A stretch of 64,000 nt of DNA, from the NCBI RefSeq assembly GCF_963662255.1, contig NC_085050.1, forward strand, positions 23,422,131-23,486,130, in the 5' to 3' direction. Source of the stretch: Cinclus cinclus (Eukaryota > Chordata > Aves > Passeriformes > Cinclidae). The translations under genes and the position numbers were made by a program. Below are positions 1-14,400 of the stretch, piece after piece (within the stretch, counting starts at the first letter, position 1; every line of letters starts with the position of its first letter). The notes under the pieces are model-generated. The model was not told the origin of the DNA and ran no database searches. It worked only from the letters and a program-made list of their open reading frames with translations.

Positions 1-3000
1 CTGCTGCAATGAGGCGTTTTGAACCAACTCCAAGTCTGAGCACTGTCAGGAATTAGCCATCTGAATACCATCAATACACAGCTGCTTTAATAGGTTCTAT
101 AAAGGTTAGGCATCCTCTATATTTTGCCTAAAGGTGTGTTTCAATGACGTGTTTTGTAATTTTTGGATGAGAGACACAAGTTAGCTTTTGCACATTTCTC
201 TCTGTACTTCTAATGCCTAGTTTTTAGAAAGAGTCTTCCAAAACCTTGTTATAGGTTTACATGCCAAAGCCGGTGACTTCTAAGAGCAATTTGGAAATGT
301 GCCCTAATGCCCTTAGTCCTTTGAAAATCAGGTTGTCAGGCATTTGGGAGGATCTGATGATCTGAATTGCATGTGGACCAATTACTTTCCCTGGATATGC
401 TGGATTGTCACTGAAGTTGATAAAAGCTGTCTTTGCACATCAGAATGACAAAGCTTGTGCAGAACTGAATTCATACTTATAAAGGAGTTCTCCAGAGGTG
501 TGTAGCTGGACAATTGCAGCTATTGGAAAAGTTTTATACTATTACAGGTACTGGAACTTGGAAGCTGTTTTCAGCAGTAGAGTTGAGCTAATATCCTGTA
601 ACTCAGGTCTAGGTGGCTTCCCATAGATCTGAAACCTGCTTGTGTAAATACTGTTGTATATCTCACTGGTATCATTAATCAGACAGCTTGAACTTTAGTT
701 TTTAAAGGTGAAAAAATAGAAAGGAAATGATGTGATCTATTTTGATTGTAGTTGCGTGTCTTTGCTGAGGAGTGGCTTTGGGAGGAGGGAAGTAGTTGTT
801 ATTGTTGACCAAAAGTTGTGTAACTCAGAATGAGCATACCCTCTTTGTATTTAAGGGCTGCCTCTCACACAAAATCTCTCTCCTCTGTGTGTTGAAGGGA
901 AGTGCTGTGTGCTGAATCACTTCACACTGTTCTTTAAATGTTAAGGTTGAATTGTGTTGCATGAAAAGCAAGGGCTGTGTATTTCAAGATTAGATTGTAA
1001 TCTTATCTGCAAGTAAGCAGAGGTAGTCTGATTTAAATGCTGTAAATCTTTAAGATGGAAGGCTTGACTAACTAATGTTTTGCTAATAAGACTACCAAAT
1101 ATGTATTTCTTAGAAGGTTGTGAGCTCCAGTAATAATCAGGTCAAGGGACAGCACTTGGTTATACTATGTAACTGTTCTGTAATATTGGGCAAGTTGTTT
1201 ATACTCATTTACCACTTGTGGATCAGTGCAAATCAGCCTGAAAGAATCTGTCTCTTCAGCCTCAAATCTTCAAAGTTATGAAATTTGTATTGCATCCTGC
1301 TCTTGGTTAGCAAGCTGTAGCTAGTGTGTAAAACTCTGTTAGGCTACAGAGCATTAACAAGAAAGCCACCAAATTTCCCTTCAGATTTAGTTTCTTGATG
1401 ACAAGCAAACTAAAGCACCAGCAGTAGAAGTGTACTTCTCACTGTATCTGAGTCCACTGTAAAATAGAGAACTCAATAGAAATTTTTGGGTCTAACACAG
1501 AATTTTTAGAGTGCCTTCAAAAAGTACTTTGGCAAGTGAAGCACTGATAGTTAATTTTTTATCTGTTGCTCAGTGAAGAAGTACTGTAAAGCTGCCACAA
1601 GCAATGTTGTCTTTGTAGGCAGGATTTCTGTGACATGTTGCAAAGTTACCAGGGTACCTAATGTAAAAAATGTGGTGGTATAAAAACTTTCTCTTAACTC
1701 CCTTCCAGTCTGTTGTGCTTTCATTGAAGCTGACCTCCACAAATAGATGAAAACCTGATCTAAGTCTCTGACAACTGCAGAAGACAAGAAACAAATGATA
1801 GTTGTCTTGATTTCTGAACATAGAAGAAATCATTGCTTTTGGACAGGTTTTATCTGATTTGTTGAAGTTTTAGGGAAAAGCAAAATTAGTTCTGTTTTTA
1901 TCCACTGGACAGTACTCACTGCAAGTGGCATTAACTGGCAACTCATAGCCAGATGCTTGTGTAGGTGATGTCCATGTGAATGTGGAATAGCTGTGCTTAA
2001 CTTCCATGTGACTGGTTCAGGGTTTTCCTTGCCTGTTGTATTTTGTGGGGAAGACTGAAAGCAAGCTTGGGCTCTGAGGGATCTGAGCAGCTAGAGGACT
2101 GGAAACTGCTGTCAGGAATGGGGATGCAGTCAGCATGCCTTGAATGTCCCAAACATATCTCAAGTTACCTTCTGGCTTTGCAGGTGTTTTGCAGAAGGGA
2201 ATGGGGAAGTTACCATGCGAGAGTCCATTCCCCAAAGAGACTTGTCTGTGCAAAAGAATGCAGGGGGAATCTCTGTTTCTGTCTGTAGCAGGATTGTTTG
2301 ACCCTTATACACAGTAATGCCAGGCCTGCCTCTGCTTGATCCCAATCTCTATGTCCTAGACAGCCTACAGACACAAGCAGACATCACTACACTGGTTATA
2401 AATGATTCATTCACATCTAGCAACAATCCACATATTTTAATGAATGAAAGCGAATGCAACTCTGCAATGCCAAAACCTCAAGCTCTTGGGATGAATGTGT
2501 TGAGGAGCACCATCCTGACTAGCAGAGCAGTCTGGATATATGCTTGCCACAGGAACACACAAGCCTTGCACCTGCCCCTCTGGTAGTGTTTGTACTGTGG
2601 CTGGCATTTCGATCTGGCCTCAGTACGAACTTTATAGCTTGACACACTCAGCTGAGGAGCTGAGGGGCATATTTTAACAATGCAGGATGCCATAAAGCAA
2701 CAAGTCAACAGATGAGAGCAACACAAGCCCTTTCTTCTCTCTGGGTGTTTGAAAGCCCATTTGTGCAGTAGCCCAGACATTGGTGACTCTTAACTGTTCA
2801 ACCAGCTGTGCTGAGAAGCCAGTGACTACAACTTCTGTTTGTCTGAAATGAGTTCATGTTTTTTTAGCATAGCTGTCTGACATCAGTGCAGATGGTGATT
2901 TCAGTAGGGATATAATAGCTATATAGGCAGAGGCAGTTCTTGCTCTGTACATGCTTTGTGAATTAAATTCTCATATGAAAAGACTGAAGTTTCTGCATGG

Positions 3001-6000
3001 GTGGGCAAATGTGCCTTCCTGGGGTCATGGTTGAAAGCTATATGATGCAGGAATACAACACCAGTAACAGGAAATACCTCTGGAATTCCCCTGTTGCTGC
3101 TTGCTCCAGCACATGTTCCATTTTTTTTCTCCTGTTACATAGATTTAATGTTTAGGTTTGACCCAGATATCATAAGAAGCTAGAGGATTAATCAGAAATA
3201 AATTATATCTGGTTGTTGCAATGCTTAGGTGTTCCTATTCTATGGGTTCAGGCATCTGGATGAAGGTTGACTGCCAAAAAAATGTCTCTCTGTCTGCCCT
3301 GCTGGTTTGGGTGGTTCTGCTGTGTTTTTTGAAACAGCAGGTAAGGAAGTCAAGGTTGCTTTTATTTCTAACCATGCAACAATTATTATTAATGAGCTTA
3401 AAGATTATTACAAGAAGAAAAAAATGCATGTCTTGCTGCAACCTTGTGCAGTTGTTACTGCTGTAACATCCGTGCAAATGTATTTTCAATTTTTTTGCCC
3501 TTCTCTTTGCTGCCCACCTCTCTTGCTGAGCTCTGCTGCTGCAGGACTCTTTCTTCATGTTGGGCATTCAGTAGATAAAGAGGTCTCTGTAGGGATGTGA
3601 GACTTCAAAAAATCTGAGTTAATTTCTTGCTTTGATATGATTATCCAAACAGGTTATATATCCAATGTATCTCTAAGAACTTCTGACATGCAATTTGGAT
3701 CGTATTTTCTCTCAAGCTTTCTTTGGAATCAAGCAATCCAATTAACCCTGAAAGTTTGTATTAGTAGTAATGAGTCCAACATGATTGTGTGTAATACCTT
3801 GGGTTCTGTATGTAGAACAATTTAGCTGCATGTCTGGTTTACATAAGTCTTAAAATCAATTTATAGCAGTACATGCAGGCAAAAATAAATCTGATTTTTC
3901 TCAAGCATGAAAGTTCTAACAAATATTTAACTGCATATCTTGAGAAGTAATGGCATACACATATAAAAGTGAAAGAGGGATAACTACGTGGTTAAAGATG
4001 GATGTCACTTTCCTGTGCAGTTCTGGATACCAACTTATGAGCACACTTTCAAGGTCTTCTTTGTTTTTTAGAGACAGTTATTTTATCTATTAACACATGG
4101 CATTATGTTACTTAGTAAAATGTGCAGAAACTGGGACTATTTGTAACTTTATATTGTTTTTTGAAAGAGGATATACAAAGATGTTTTACTGTTTTTAAGT
4201 AACCTTGGTAAAATTGCATATGTACAGTGAACTAAAGAAAAAGTTTTAGACTTTTTCTCCTACAGGACAATATATAGGAAAGGCAGTTCTCCTGTGCATA
4301 CCTGTAAAAAGTATGAGAATTTTTTTAGGTTCTACTTCTAAATAAAAAAGATGACAAATTAGTCATGCACATAGATTATTTTAGTAGTGTTTAAAGAATA
4401 TATGAAGAGTGGCTACAAATCTGAGTGAAGTAAAAGTGATTATAACCAAGAATTACTCAATGGAATTTATCATTTATTCTGTCATGAGAAAGATTTTCTT
4501 CCGTAAGTAAGAAATCTCCTTAGCTTGTATTCTTCATGTTGATTATGAATGAGCTGCATTTTCTCAAAGAGCAGTTTCTTTGCATGTGCATCCTGGTTCT
4601 AGTGCATCTGAGCAAGCTTTGGGCTGGCATGAGTGCAGTTTTCCACAAGGGCTGGCTATGTGACAGATCAGTACAAGTGTAATGCTGTGGAATAAAAAAA
4701 CTTTTGTGCTCTGAGTCAGTGATACCAAGAGGTATGAAGAACAGCCTTTGCTGTATATATGGTGTTTCAGTTGTTATTCTTGAAAGTTAATGTCACTTAC
4801 GTCATCTGGTAGGGGAAAACAAGTAGTCTTTGTAGATTATGGGGTTTTTCAGCTATGTCATTCTAATTGTCTGTTAATGTTACGGGCCTCAGTTCAGCAC
4901 TTGGCTGTGTAGTGAACAGTGGAGAAGTCAGTAGATGCCCAGCCCCTATGCTTGATTAGTATTTTGCTTGACTTTCCTGTTCTTGGAAGCTAAGAAGGTA
5001 TTTGAATTTCATAGGCATATTTGAAATTTTGAATGTGACCCATGCTTCGAGGTGAGAAGGAATTGGTGTTCTCTTGTGGTTTTCAGGCTCTGTGCTGTAA
5101 AGCCAAAACATTATCAGCATCGTGAATTTGGCATGTCTCCAGGTTTCAGAGATGGGCCCCAAGGCTCATTAAGCATTAAGATTTAGGTTCATGTGAGGAC
5201 ATTTGAAACCATTTTATATGAATACAGAGTCCTTAATCCGTAAGTTTTACTGCTGTTTCATAATGAAGAGCTCTTTAATAATATGGTTTAGGTGAGGGGC
5301 CAAAGGTAACAAACCCTAATGCTAAGCCCATGATGAGAAGAGGGGAATAGCCAGTGAGTGGCATACTTGAGTACAGACAGAATGACCTGTCTTTGTATTT
5401 ATGCTTTTTAAAAAATGAATTTCAGCAGACTAAATAGTTTCACTGATGCTTGGTTATTGATAGGGCAGGAGACTGTGGAACACTGACCCACTCAAAATGA
5501 ATGTTGCTCAAATGCAAGGCAAGGTAATCCTGTGAGAAGTTTCAGCTTTTCAAGAGTGTATGTTTAAGAAGGCACATTTAGCAGTTTTAGAAAGCATATC
5601 CATGGCCATTGCTACTCACTGTAAAAACTATGCATGAATTGTAGATTTATAGGTGTATGAGATGCTCTTTGCATCAGCAGTCATTGCGACTGTAGGTTCT
5701 GTATAAATAGGTTGTAAAGTTGCTTACAATCTTCCCTGTTGCCTTTCTTGAGCTGTTTGCAAGGCCTCTATTTTGTTCATATTTTCAATTCTTGGCAGAG
5801 CAAGACTCATGCAGTCGTGTGTTTGGAATATTGTTTTCTCAGTACTACATATTTGCATAGGTCTTTATTCACTTTGTACGTATTAGACTGGACTCTGAGC
5901 CCTTTATAAGACAAAGTCAGTTCTGTCCTGCTTGTTACAAAAGCACCTCGTTCATCTGATTCTAAACAAATGATGTCAGGGGCATCATTAGCAATCACTC

Positions 6001-9000
6001 AAGAATGTTTTCCCAAAAATATTTTTGTGACCCCAGGAACATGTTTATATTTTGACACTCCTTAGCCATGTCTTTTGCAACAAAATATTTTGACTTTTCA
6101 TTGTTCACTATTTCAAGGTGATTTGTTCATCTTTAAGACTAGTAGTGGGTTTTTCTATCCTTTTCAAATATCTGGGGGCATTTTGGAGCTGCCACTGGAG
6201 CATGAGTTAAAAATATGTGGATACTGAAGCTGTCTAGGCTAATAATTATCAAGTGCTGAAAGGCTGCTTGTTTGAACGTAAGTCTGTAAAACTTAATTTG
6301 AAGAGAGAAATGTCTCTGTGAAGGTTTACTGTGGATAGAATTTCCTGAATTCTCAAATATGAAATGCCCTTTTACTTTCAGATCAGATCGTTAGTCAGCT
6401 CTTCTTTTTAGGAATATGATCTGTTACTTGAGCAAAGAGTTCTGTTGGATACCTCTCCCTCCAGCCTTGGTTGATCTGTGAACACACATCACTTCAATCT
6501 TTCTTTTCTCCATTTCTGAAGTTTATTCTCTGAAAATGCTTCTTTTCCATTTCCTCCTAGAATCAAGGTCTTTTTGGAGGCTGGGTTTTAGCAGCCATCC
6601 TCTGAACATTTTCTTAACTGACGCTTTCTTGCAAGAAATTCATGGGCAGTTTATTGGTGCTTTTCATTACATCTTTTATCAACTGTTGCCTGAAACGCCT
6701 TCTCTTCCTGGCAGAAGTTTTTAAAATTCTTAACTCATGATAAAAAACCCCAGGAAGATCTATTAAGTTAGTCACACAGTGGCTAGCACTGTTTTCAGCT
6801 TCTCTGTCCAGCTTTGGTGATACCTTATCTCCTGGAATGCCAAGCCTTGGGGACAGCATGAGTAGAGCAATTAATTCTTCCCATACCTACGAAAGCTGGT
6901 TTTTATCAGGGGAAGTGACCTAGCTTCTCCCTGTGTGGGAGTAGAGCAGCTTTCTATTTCCATCATGCTCTTTTGTTTCTATAAAGTAAGACAGGTCTAA
7001 GGTGTTAGCTTCTAGGCAGTGTCTTACTGTGCTTCATTTAACAGGTAGCTATTGGAGAGTCCAAGCCAGCACCTGGCACAGGGGAAAAGGGAGGATGAGT
7101 GTCTGGTTGCTCCAGGGGAGATTTAGATCAGATATTAGAAAAAATTTTCTCACTGAAAGGGTTGTAAGGCATTGGAACAACCCAGGAAACCATTGGAACT
7201 GCCCAGGAAAGTGATCAAGTTACCTTCCCCAGCTGTGCTGGGTTAACAGTTGGACTTGGTGATCACTGAGGTATTTTCCAACCTTGATTGCTCTATGTTG
7301 GACTGAAAATTACAAGAGGAGTTTGAGAAGAATAGGCAATTGTTCTGACTCAGGACAGGTGTGTAAATGCTAGGGAAGGTGGGCAGAAATACCCACAGAG
7401 AGCTTGAAGGGTCCGAGCAGTAGGTCACATGTGTATGTAGAGACTTGGGTTTTGTGGATGGAGCCTGAAAATTCTTAGTTGTATCCTGGTTTGGGTTATT
7501 GTCTTTTGGGTGTTTGGTGGGATTCTTGGGAACACTCAAAATGAGCCAAGGATTGGGATTAGGACTCGGGGAGAGGGCTCAGGCTGGAGCTGCAGATGCA
7601 GTTGGGGCTACCAGAGGAAGACATGTGCTGCAGGTTTTCTCTCCTGAAAACTCTTCAGGCTAGGACATGGTTGGGGATGGGAGGCCCAGGGCAGCCAAGT
7701 CTTTTGCTTAGTATTGGTGGGGCAAGAAAACATGGGGTTGTCACAGATTCTAGGAGAAAGTGTGGGTTAGTGTTTTTGTTCACCTGCAGAGTCTTTCCCA
7801 TGGGCCACGGCCAAGGATCTTGTGCCAGGTCCCCAATGCAAAATGGTGATCGGTCTTGTTTGCCCAGTATTTCTGCAGAAATCTACCAGAGCTGATAAAG
7901 CTTTACATATCAAAACACGTGCTCTATGAAAGTCTAAATTGGCATAGAAATTTTAGTTTGTGTATACAGGCCTATGTCAGAAGAAGTATAGTTAGTGGAT
8001 TTTTGAGAAGCAGTGTTGGACAGTAACTGTGAGAGTGAAGGTGACCATTAAGACACTGCACAAACAGCACGACTTCTCAGCTGGCTTGGTAGCAGAGCAA
8101 GCTTAAACCACTCAGTGTTTTGGCATCTGGATTGTTGCTCTAGATGAGGCAATAATTTAGAAGCAGTTGGTCTGCTCTGGAAGAAACCTCCTTTTGACAT
8201 ATTCTGCAGCAAGTAAGTCCTGGGGGATTTGGTGCCAGACTGCTTAGAAATGTTTCCAACAGGAGACAAACTTTTTAGTAATAATTTTAATTTCTTCCTC
8301 AGGGTTTTCCATCTTGCATTTCCTCTCTCTTCAGTCTCCAAATGGTGACCTAAAATGTTGTTTGTTCCCTACTTCTTACCTCACTTTCAATTTATCCTAC
8401 TCCTGTATTTCACAGGGAATTCTGTACAAGCCATTTTGAAGATTTATTTAGAATGGGTTTTGGCATTTGAAGTTTCCAATAAGAACTCTTTATTTTGCCT
8501 TCTGTTACTGCCTATGGCTTTTAATCTGCATGTTCAATATTGGTTATGTTGCTTACGCATTCACATTTGGATAATAAAGAAAATGGGATGCTTTAGCTAA
8601 TATATTCTTTTTCTCCTGAGACAGAATAGGCAGACTGAGGGTTGAAATCACAAAAGAGCTACAGTATTTGGAAAGAAGTCCTCTGGCAAAAAAAAAGGAT
8701 ATCTTAAATTGCCTGGTGTGGCAGCTAAATGGAAAATAGTAGTTCTACAAAGTTGATGCTTTTTAAGGTTAAAAAGTGCCATAGTATCTTTTTGGGGGAA
8801 ACTAAGTAATTTCCTTTTCCATCTGTGAAATAAAATAATGGTTCTAGAAGATAGGCAGTTCTTTTATTGCAGCTCTCTTCAGCTAATGGAGAAAAGTGGG
8901 GTTTTTTTGTAAGTAGAAGTATATTAATTCATTTGTTTTTAGGACACTACTATTAGATTCTACCTTAAGCAGAAGAGGAATAGTACAGCCATCTATATGA

Positions 9001-10604
9001 GCTTGGGTTATGGAGTTTTTAACTTCAAAAATGCTAAAAAAATACCCCCAACTCCCAGAAGAATTGTTCATATTGGTTTTGATGCTACTCCCAATACACG
9101 ATGGTGTTGGAGATGTGGAAACTTCAAGAATGTAATAATGTGTGTACAATCTAGGACAAGTGGAACAGAAGTTTTGCTAACTATGATCATAGAAATCTGA
9201 GAATAGCATCTCCTATTCTGCTTCCCTGTTCTGTCCAAGTGATTGCAGAAACCCAGCCTATATACTGTTTCAGGGAGACAAAAAGGGAAAGAGATGAGGA
9301 AAGGTGATCATTTCAATGTTCATGAAGCCAGGCGTTCACTCCAGGAGGGATGAATGCCTTCATGAGCTTGCAAACTGCCACAGTCCTAAGGAATCAAACA
9401 ACAAATCATGTGCCACTATGGAGAGATGGCTCTTGGTGGAGCTTTGAGCAGTGGCACACAGCCTGTTGTCCTAACTCAGAAGTAGGGAACTGGGAATCAT
9501 CACAGACTGCTAGCTTTTAGTTCAAAGGAACCTTCTTTTTGTTTTGATAAAATTCTCAGCCAGACCTCTCAAATATAAAATATGAATAATTTTACCACCA
9601 CAGTATGCTGTGACCAGAGGAGTCTGGTCTTGGAGACCATGTCAGCCCAAAATGAGGTTACTCTCTTCCATAGAGCTATTCTAATTTTCAGAGAGTTTTA
9701 AATTTAAGCAGACATAATTTTTTCTCTTCAAAGATCTTGAATTTTAAGTCCATATCTTGACCTGATGATTTCCTTCCCAGTAGATTGAACTGGTTGAATT
9801 TTTCTTTGGATAAAAGGCATTATGGTTTTCTCTTGGGGGAAGGGCGGTGAAGACACAGTGTTTGTTGCAACAAAAGGGATTTTACAATTAAAATTCCCCA
9901 CATTTAGAGGCTTGGTAATTTTTTTGAGTATTCTAACAATGAGCCATGTCAGCACATCTCATAGCATGCTCATGGGTGGTGAGGAACTTGGATTTGGGGG
10001 GTTGCTAATCTTTGTACACAGAACAGTGTTCAACTGTGGTATCACTGGCCTAATGGTGTTTTCATGATGAGCTGGAGGGTTTATGGATTCCATTTTTATT
10101 TGTGTTCTCTGATTTATGATTTATGGGGCCCTCCATTCAACATTATATGGAAGGATGGCATATAAGTTCAAGTCAAGATGAAAAAGAAAATTGACAGGCC
10201 ACCCATAAAGTGTACATCCTTTCTCACTTTCCTGCAATGCAGAAACTGCCAGACCTAGATGCCTTCTGGATTTCAGCTCTCAGGCCCTTCCAGGCATGTC
10301 CTGCCTGTACACAGGTAAGGCAGGCTGATGTGTCAAAATTCACCCAGAATCTATCTGGGTCACTGATGTGGTCTAGATCAATTTAGAATTTAAAATAAAT
10401 ACTGTTGAGTTACTGTGCTGTGGATATTCATCCTAGTCTTTCTATTCAGTGATGGAATTTGGTTTTCCATGTATGTTTTCAGAAGGGAGAAAGGAGAGAT
10501 TCTTTTTTTTCAGCCACACTGAAATCCTTATGTGCTGGCAGAAAGTGTTTGATAATTTGGATTTTGTGACTTACTGCTCATAAAATACTCCTTTCTCATA
10601 ACAG
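1..10604 (+). other. LIMCH1: Intron upstream of the first CH exon in the window (3' part)
   Basis: No coding exon was found here. The region is AT-rich with scattered stops in all frames. It contains one CR1 remnant (7101-7298) and short A/T runs. It ends with a pyrimidine-rich acceptor (ctttctcataacag) at 10604. I looked for the preceding CH exon, which should end in a split glutamate codon (GA), and did not find it, so it probably lies upstream of base 1. Confidence 0.8.
7101..7298 (+). repeat. CR1 LINE 3' fragment with internal deletion
   Basis: The sequence runs through typical CR1 3'-UTR landmarks: 'ccaggggagatttagat', 'ttctcactgaaagggttgt', 'cattggaac..cccagg', then 'gctgggttaacagttggac' and 'ttttccaacct'. 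The usual segment between the 'caagttaccttcccc' block and the 'gtgctgggttaac' block is missing. A 21-nt piece is tandemly duplicated (7170-7190 and 7191-7211). The orientation is the same as the host gene. Chicken-repeat-type CR1 ends like this point to a bird or other sauropsid genome. Confidence 0.85.
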
Positions 10605-10674
10605 GTTGCTGAATGCGATAAAACCAGGATTGGTAAAAAAGATCAATAGACTGCCGACGCCCATTGCAGGCTTG
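10605..10674 (+). CDS. LIMCH1: LIMCH1 CH-domain exon (LLNAIKPG segment)
   Basis: This 70-nt exon has its acceptor at ..cataacag and its donor at gtgagt. The first base completes a glutamate codon from the previous exon, and 23 codons follow, encoding [16 protein letters not shown] and ending PTPIAGL. This is the conserved part of the CH domain after the 'LCEL' helix, which is part of the actin-binding-type fold. It ends in phase 0. It is the first exon visible and so starts in mid-domain. It can be joined in frame either to the canonical next exon (36428) or to the candidate terminal exon at 14401. Assignment to LIMCH1 rather than LMO7 rests on the downstream linker. Confidence 0.95.
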
Positions 10675-11576
10675 GTGAGTATATCAAATGGAGGAAAGTA
10701 TTTTAGTGCTGCTTTTTGCACCTTGACATTGACTGTGTGATTCAGATAGCAATTAATTTTGTAATTTGAACTCTTTTAGCCTAGTAAACTCAGACAGTCT
10801 CTCTGAAATCGGAATGCTCCGTGTAGTCACCTTAGGACCTTTCAGTCTTTTTTTTCCCAGAAGTAGGCAGTATTCAAGTGGCAGGGTATATTTTTAGAGG
10901 AAGATGATCTTCTTGGTTATATATCACTTCTCAATTGTGGCACTAACTTTAGAGAAACTGGAATGCATTAGAAGCCACCACCACAAAAAGATAGTTTTTT
11001 GGAAAGGAAGAAAACTGTACTTGTATATTTTGTCTCATTTTCCCTTTCCCCAGAATACCACAGTCTGCAGATAACATTCATTGTGGGACTGTCTGGGGGA
11101 CTGTTTCATGTTGACTTTAAGGGCAGAGCAAATATTGGCCATACTCTGTTGTAAGCCAGGAAGACCACAAAGGATGTGCTGACAGCTCATGGGCTGTGGG
11201 GAGCACTGGGTGCTCAGGGGGTCACCTCAAGTGGTGGCACAGACTTGTGCTGGCTGCTGGTGCAGAAGGTGGGAGTGTGAGTGCTTGTTGGGTCTAACAG
11301 GATTTGCCACATAGAAATATGGCTGTACTGATTTTACCTTCAGTTGTAATTGAGAATAAAAGGGGTCCTTGAGCATGGGGAAAGTGGCCACCCTCTATTT
11401 AGACTCATCATGTATATATACATTGTTCCTATGTGTTCTGGAACTGTTCACATTGGGGCTTATACAAGATTCTGAATATATTACTTGTTAATAGCTGAAG
11501 TTAACATTCCTTTGCGTGAAGGGCATTTAAAAAGTTTCAATGTATCAGAAACTATGTTACATTTGCTGTTAAATTA

Positions 11577-11630
11577 GTTCTACAATGTTGTTGCATTATA
11601 GTGTAATGTAATGTTCTATAATGTTGTTAC
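11577..11630 (+). repeat. Short imperfect direct repeat
   Basis: A 16-nt word, GTTCTACAATGTTGTT at 11577-11592, recurs as GTTCTATAATGTTGTT at 11613-11628 with one mismatch. The copies are 36 nt apart and have AT-rich sequence between them. No function is assigned; it may be a local duplication. Confidence 0.5.
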
Positions 11631-14400
11631 AGGCTTTGAGGCTGGGTCTTTCAACCTGTAGATTAACAAGGATATTTCTGCACGAATACTGCCTGGTTTT
11701 AGAATCTCATTTTTGGTACCCATCACCCTTTCTCTAAAGTTTCCTTGAGTGCCTTTCTTTTGCCTCTAAAACCCATCTAGTTTTATTCCTTTGCAGTCAT
11801 TTTGGAAAGGAATATTTGATATAAACAGCTGAAAAAGCACCAATAGTGCAGTTTTCTTTTCCTTGGCTCACTTTCAGGAAAGACTCAATTTTTGTTATGG
11901 CTGTTTTAAGAAGATGATATTGAATTACGTTGGGTTTTTTCCCTTATTCATATGTAAAATCCCAATGGTAAGGTAGTTATAATAGGAAGAATATAGAAAA
12001 AAGTAATTATATGTGTGTATTTTTCTCATTCCTTGAGATAAAGCTCTATTGCAAGATGTGGATCTTCAAGGCATTATGAAAAAAAGAAGTTTTCAGGCTA
12101 CTAATGATACAGAGGATCTTTTTTTGTGTGTGTTGTAAGATGACTTTATTATCTCTGTACCTGTGTCATCTGATTTTCTTTAGTAACTACTTTTCTGAAT
12201 ATTTTTCCCAGTAAATAATTAGGCTATTTTAAAAGTTCGCTGTTTCTGAGTTCTTGAGCATTATCAATGGATGTTTTAATTTACTGTTCTGTGATTAGAT
12301 TTCTCCCAAGGAAACAAGCTATCAAAATTTCACCTTGCTTTCCAAGATGCCTGGTTCCATACCTGGTGACTTTTGTTGCCAGTTGTAGTTACACTGATGA
12401 GTAAGTGGCTGCATTAAGGATTGTACATGTTCTAACTAGGATCAAGTGTTCTAACTAGTCTGTTATGCTTATTTATGGTGTATTATTTAAAAGTACAGCC
12501 ATCAAGGGTGTGTTTGAGCTCAGGGTGTATCCTCTTTTCACTTACCTGTACCATGCCTATGTGCCTGAAAAATAAAAAATTTAAATATTGACACTATGGT
12601 CCAGAAGCAGTTATACCTCCTAGGCAGTTGTCTCTATATCAGAGACATTCCCTTATTAATTGCCAGTTTTTCTTTATTATCTTAGTTTTGGTTGGCTTGA
12701 CATACTAAATAGTTACGTCTTTCCAGTTATTTCACCCCAGTAAGTGTGATTTCCTCAAGGACAAGTTTCTACTGCTCTGTAAGCTTCAGTACCTTTTCTT
12801 CCTTGCGTGAGATACGTGCTTTTAAATCCTAGGTTCTGCTTCTGCCTAAAAAGTGTAACCTAATTATTGTAACAGAATTAATGTACTTCCTGTAGCTGAT
12901 AGAATAAGTATTAATTTTTCTAGAAGAGATAATGGGTGCATTTGCTTTCATACAGAGTAGGAGCTAAAACTTACTAGTAATTGTGGAGTATTCAAAGCGC
13001 CTTTTGTTTCATCTTTAACCTCTAGAGACACAAACAGTTATATGTTTTATAGCTCTGCAAAATGTCTGCTTGAGTCTAATTCTCCAGATGATAGTCTATT
13101 TTTCTCTTTTGTTATGGTAAGGAAAAGTTAGGAAGTGTCCTTTATTGAAGGAAAATAGCACTGAACTTGAAGCCCATATCAGACACATGCTGAGGTGTTT
13201 ACTTGGAAGTATTATCATGTGTAAGAATTTTGCTTGTATTTCATGTTTGAGTGACTTCTCAGAACACTTTTGTAAGTATTATGCGTAACTGTTTCAGTGT
13301 TGACAGACTGAATTCTTCAAACTTTTCCTGGCATTTAAAACTAGATGAATCTGCAGTTACTCTGAAATTCTCACCATGACTTGATCATGTGTTTTAAGAG
13401 GGAATAATTTATTTGTAGATCTTGCGTACCAGAACATCACTCATTTAAGTAAAATTTACTGGTTATAGCGATGTTGTGTTAAAGTAAGCACTCAAGGATC
13501 TGAACACCAACATACTTAGCACAGGCCATATAAATACATAAAGATGATCTTTGTCTAGTTGCAAGTCAGGATGTGGATTGTATGCAGCATTATATATAGA
13601 ATTACATATGTTCAGCTTGGCAGACTTGTTTGTAACTTGCTTTGATCTCCAGAAGTGCCGACTGCTTCTGTTATCACAGCAGAAATGATACATTGCTTGA
13701 ATGAAAGAAAATGTAGGACCACTGCTTTGGTATTCAGACTTACAGTATTAAATCTGATGAAATGTTTTCTCATTCTTGTTCAGTATTCGTTAAACCTGAA
13801 AACTAATGCTCCAACCAAAAAGCAAATTCACAAAACATTCAAAGAACATATTATGCCTAGGTAGGAATAACAGGCTTTACTGAAAGCCTCGTTGCCAGAA
13901 GAAATTTTCTCATGTGGGAAATGGATATTGAGCATCTTTGTTCTAAGACTGTCAGGTTTCAAGCACCATCATTTCATGTATTTAACTGTAGAAGGGTGGA
14001 AAAGTGTTTTGGCTGAGTTGTTAATTAAAAAACCATCTGGAGCTGCAGAAGACTTGCAAAGGTGTATTAGAGTACAATGAATATAATTAAGTGACTTTTA
14101 CAAAACTAGCATTTTTTTTCAATGAGTTGCTGTTGGTTTGTTTCAATTTGACATGACATTCATAGTGAATACAACTAATTTTTAAGGTTTCTATTAATTG
14201 CAGTTTTGTACCTCTATGCCTTATTATATATTCTATAAAAATTACCAGCATCGCTATAGATAAGCTTTGGTCTATAATACTAACCACTGTATGTTGACTT
14301 TCTTTCTTCCTTAAAAAGATTCCAGCTTTTGCTTCCTGTCCCTGAATAATGTCACTCTGTGAGAAAAGAAAAGGTTTCTGCCTTATCTTTTGTTTGACAG

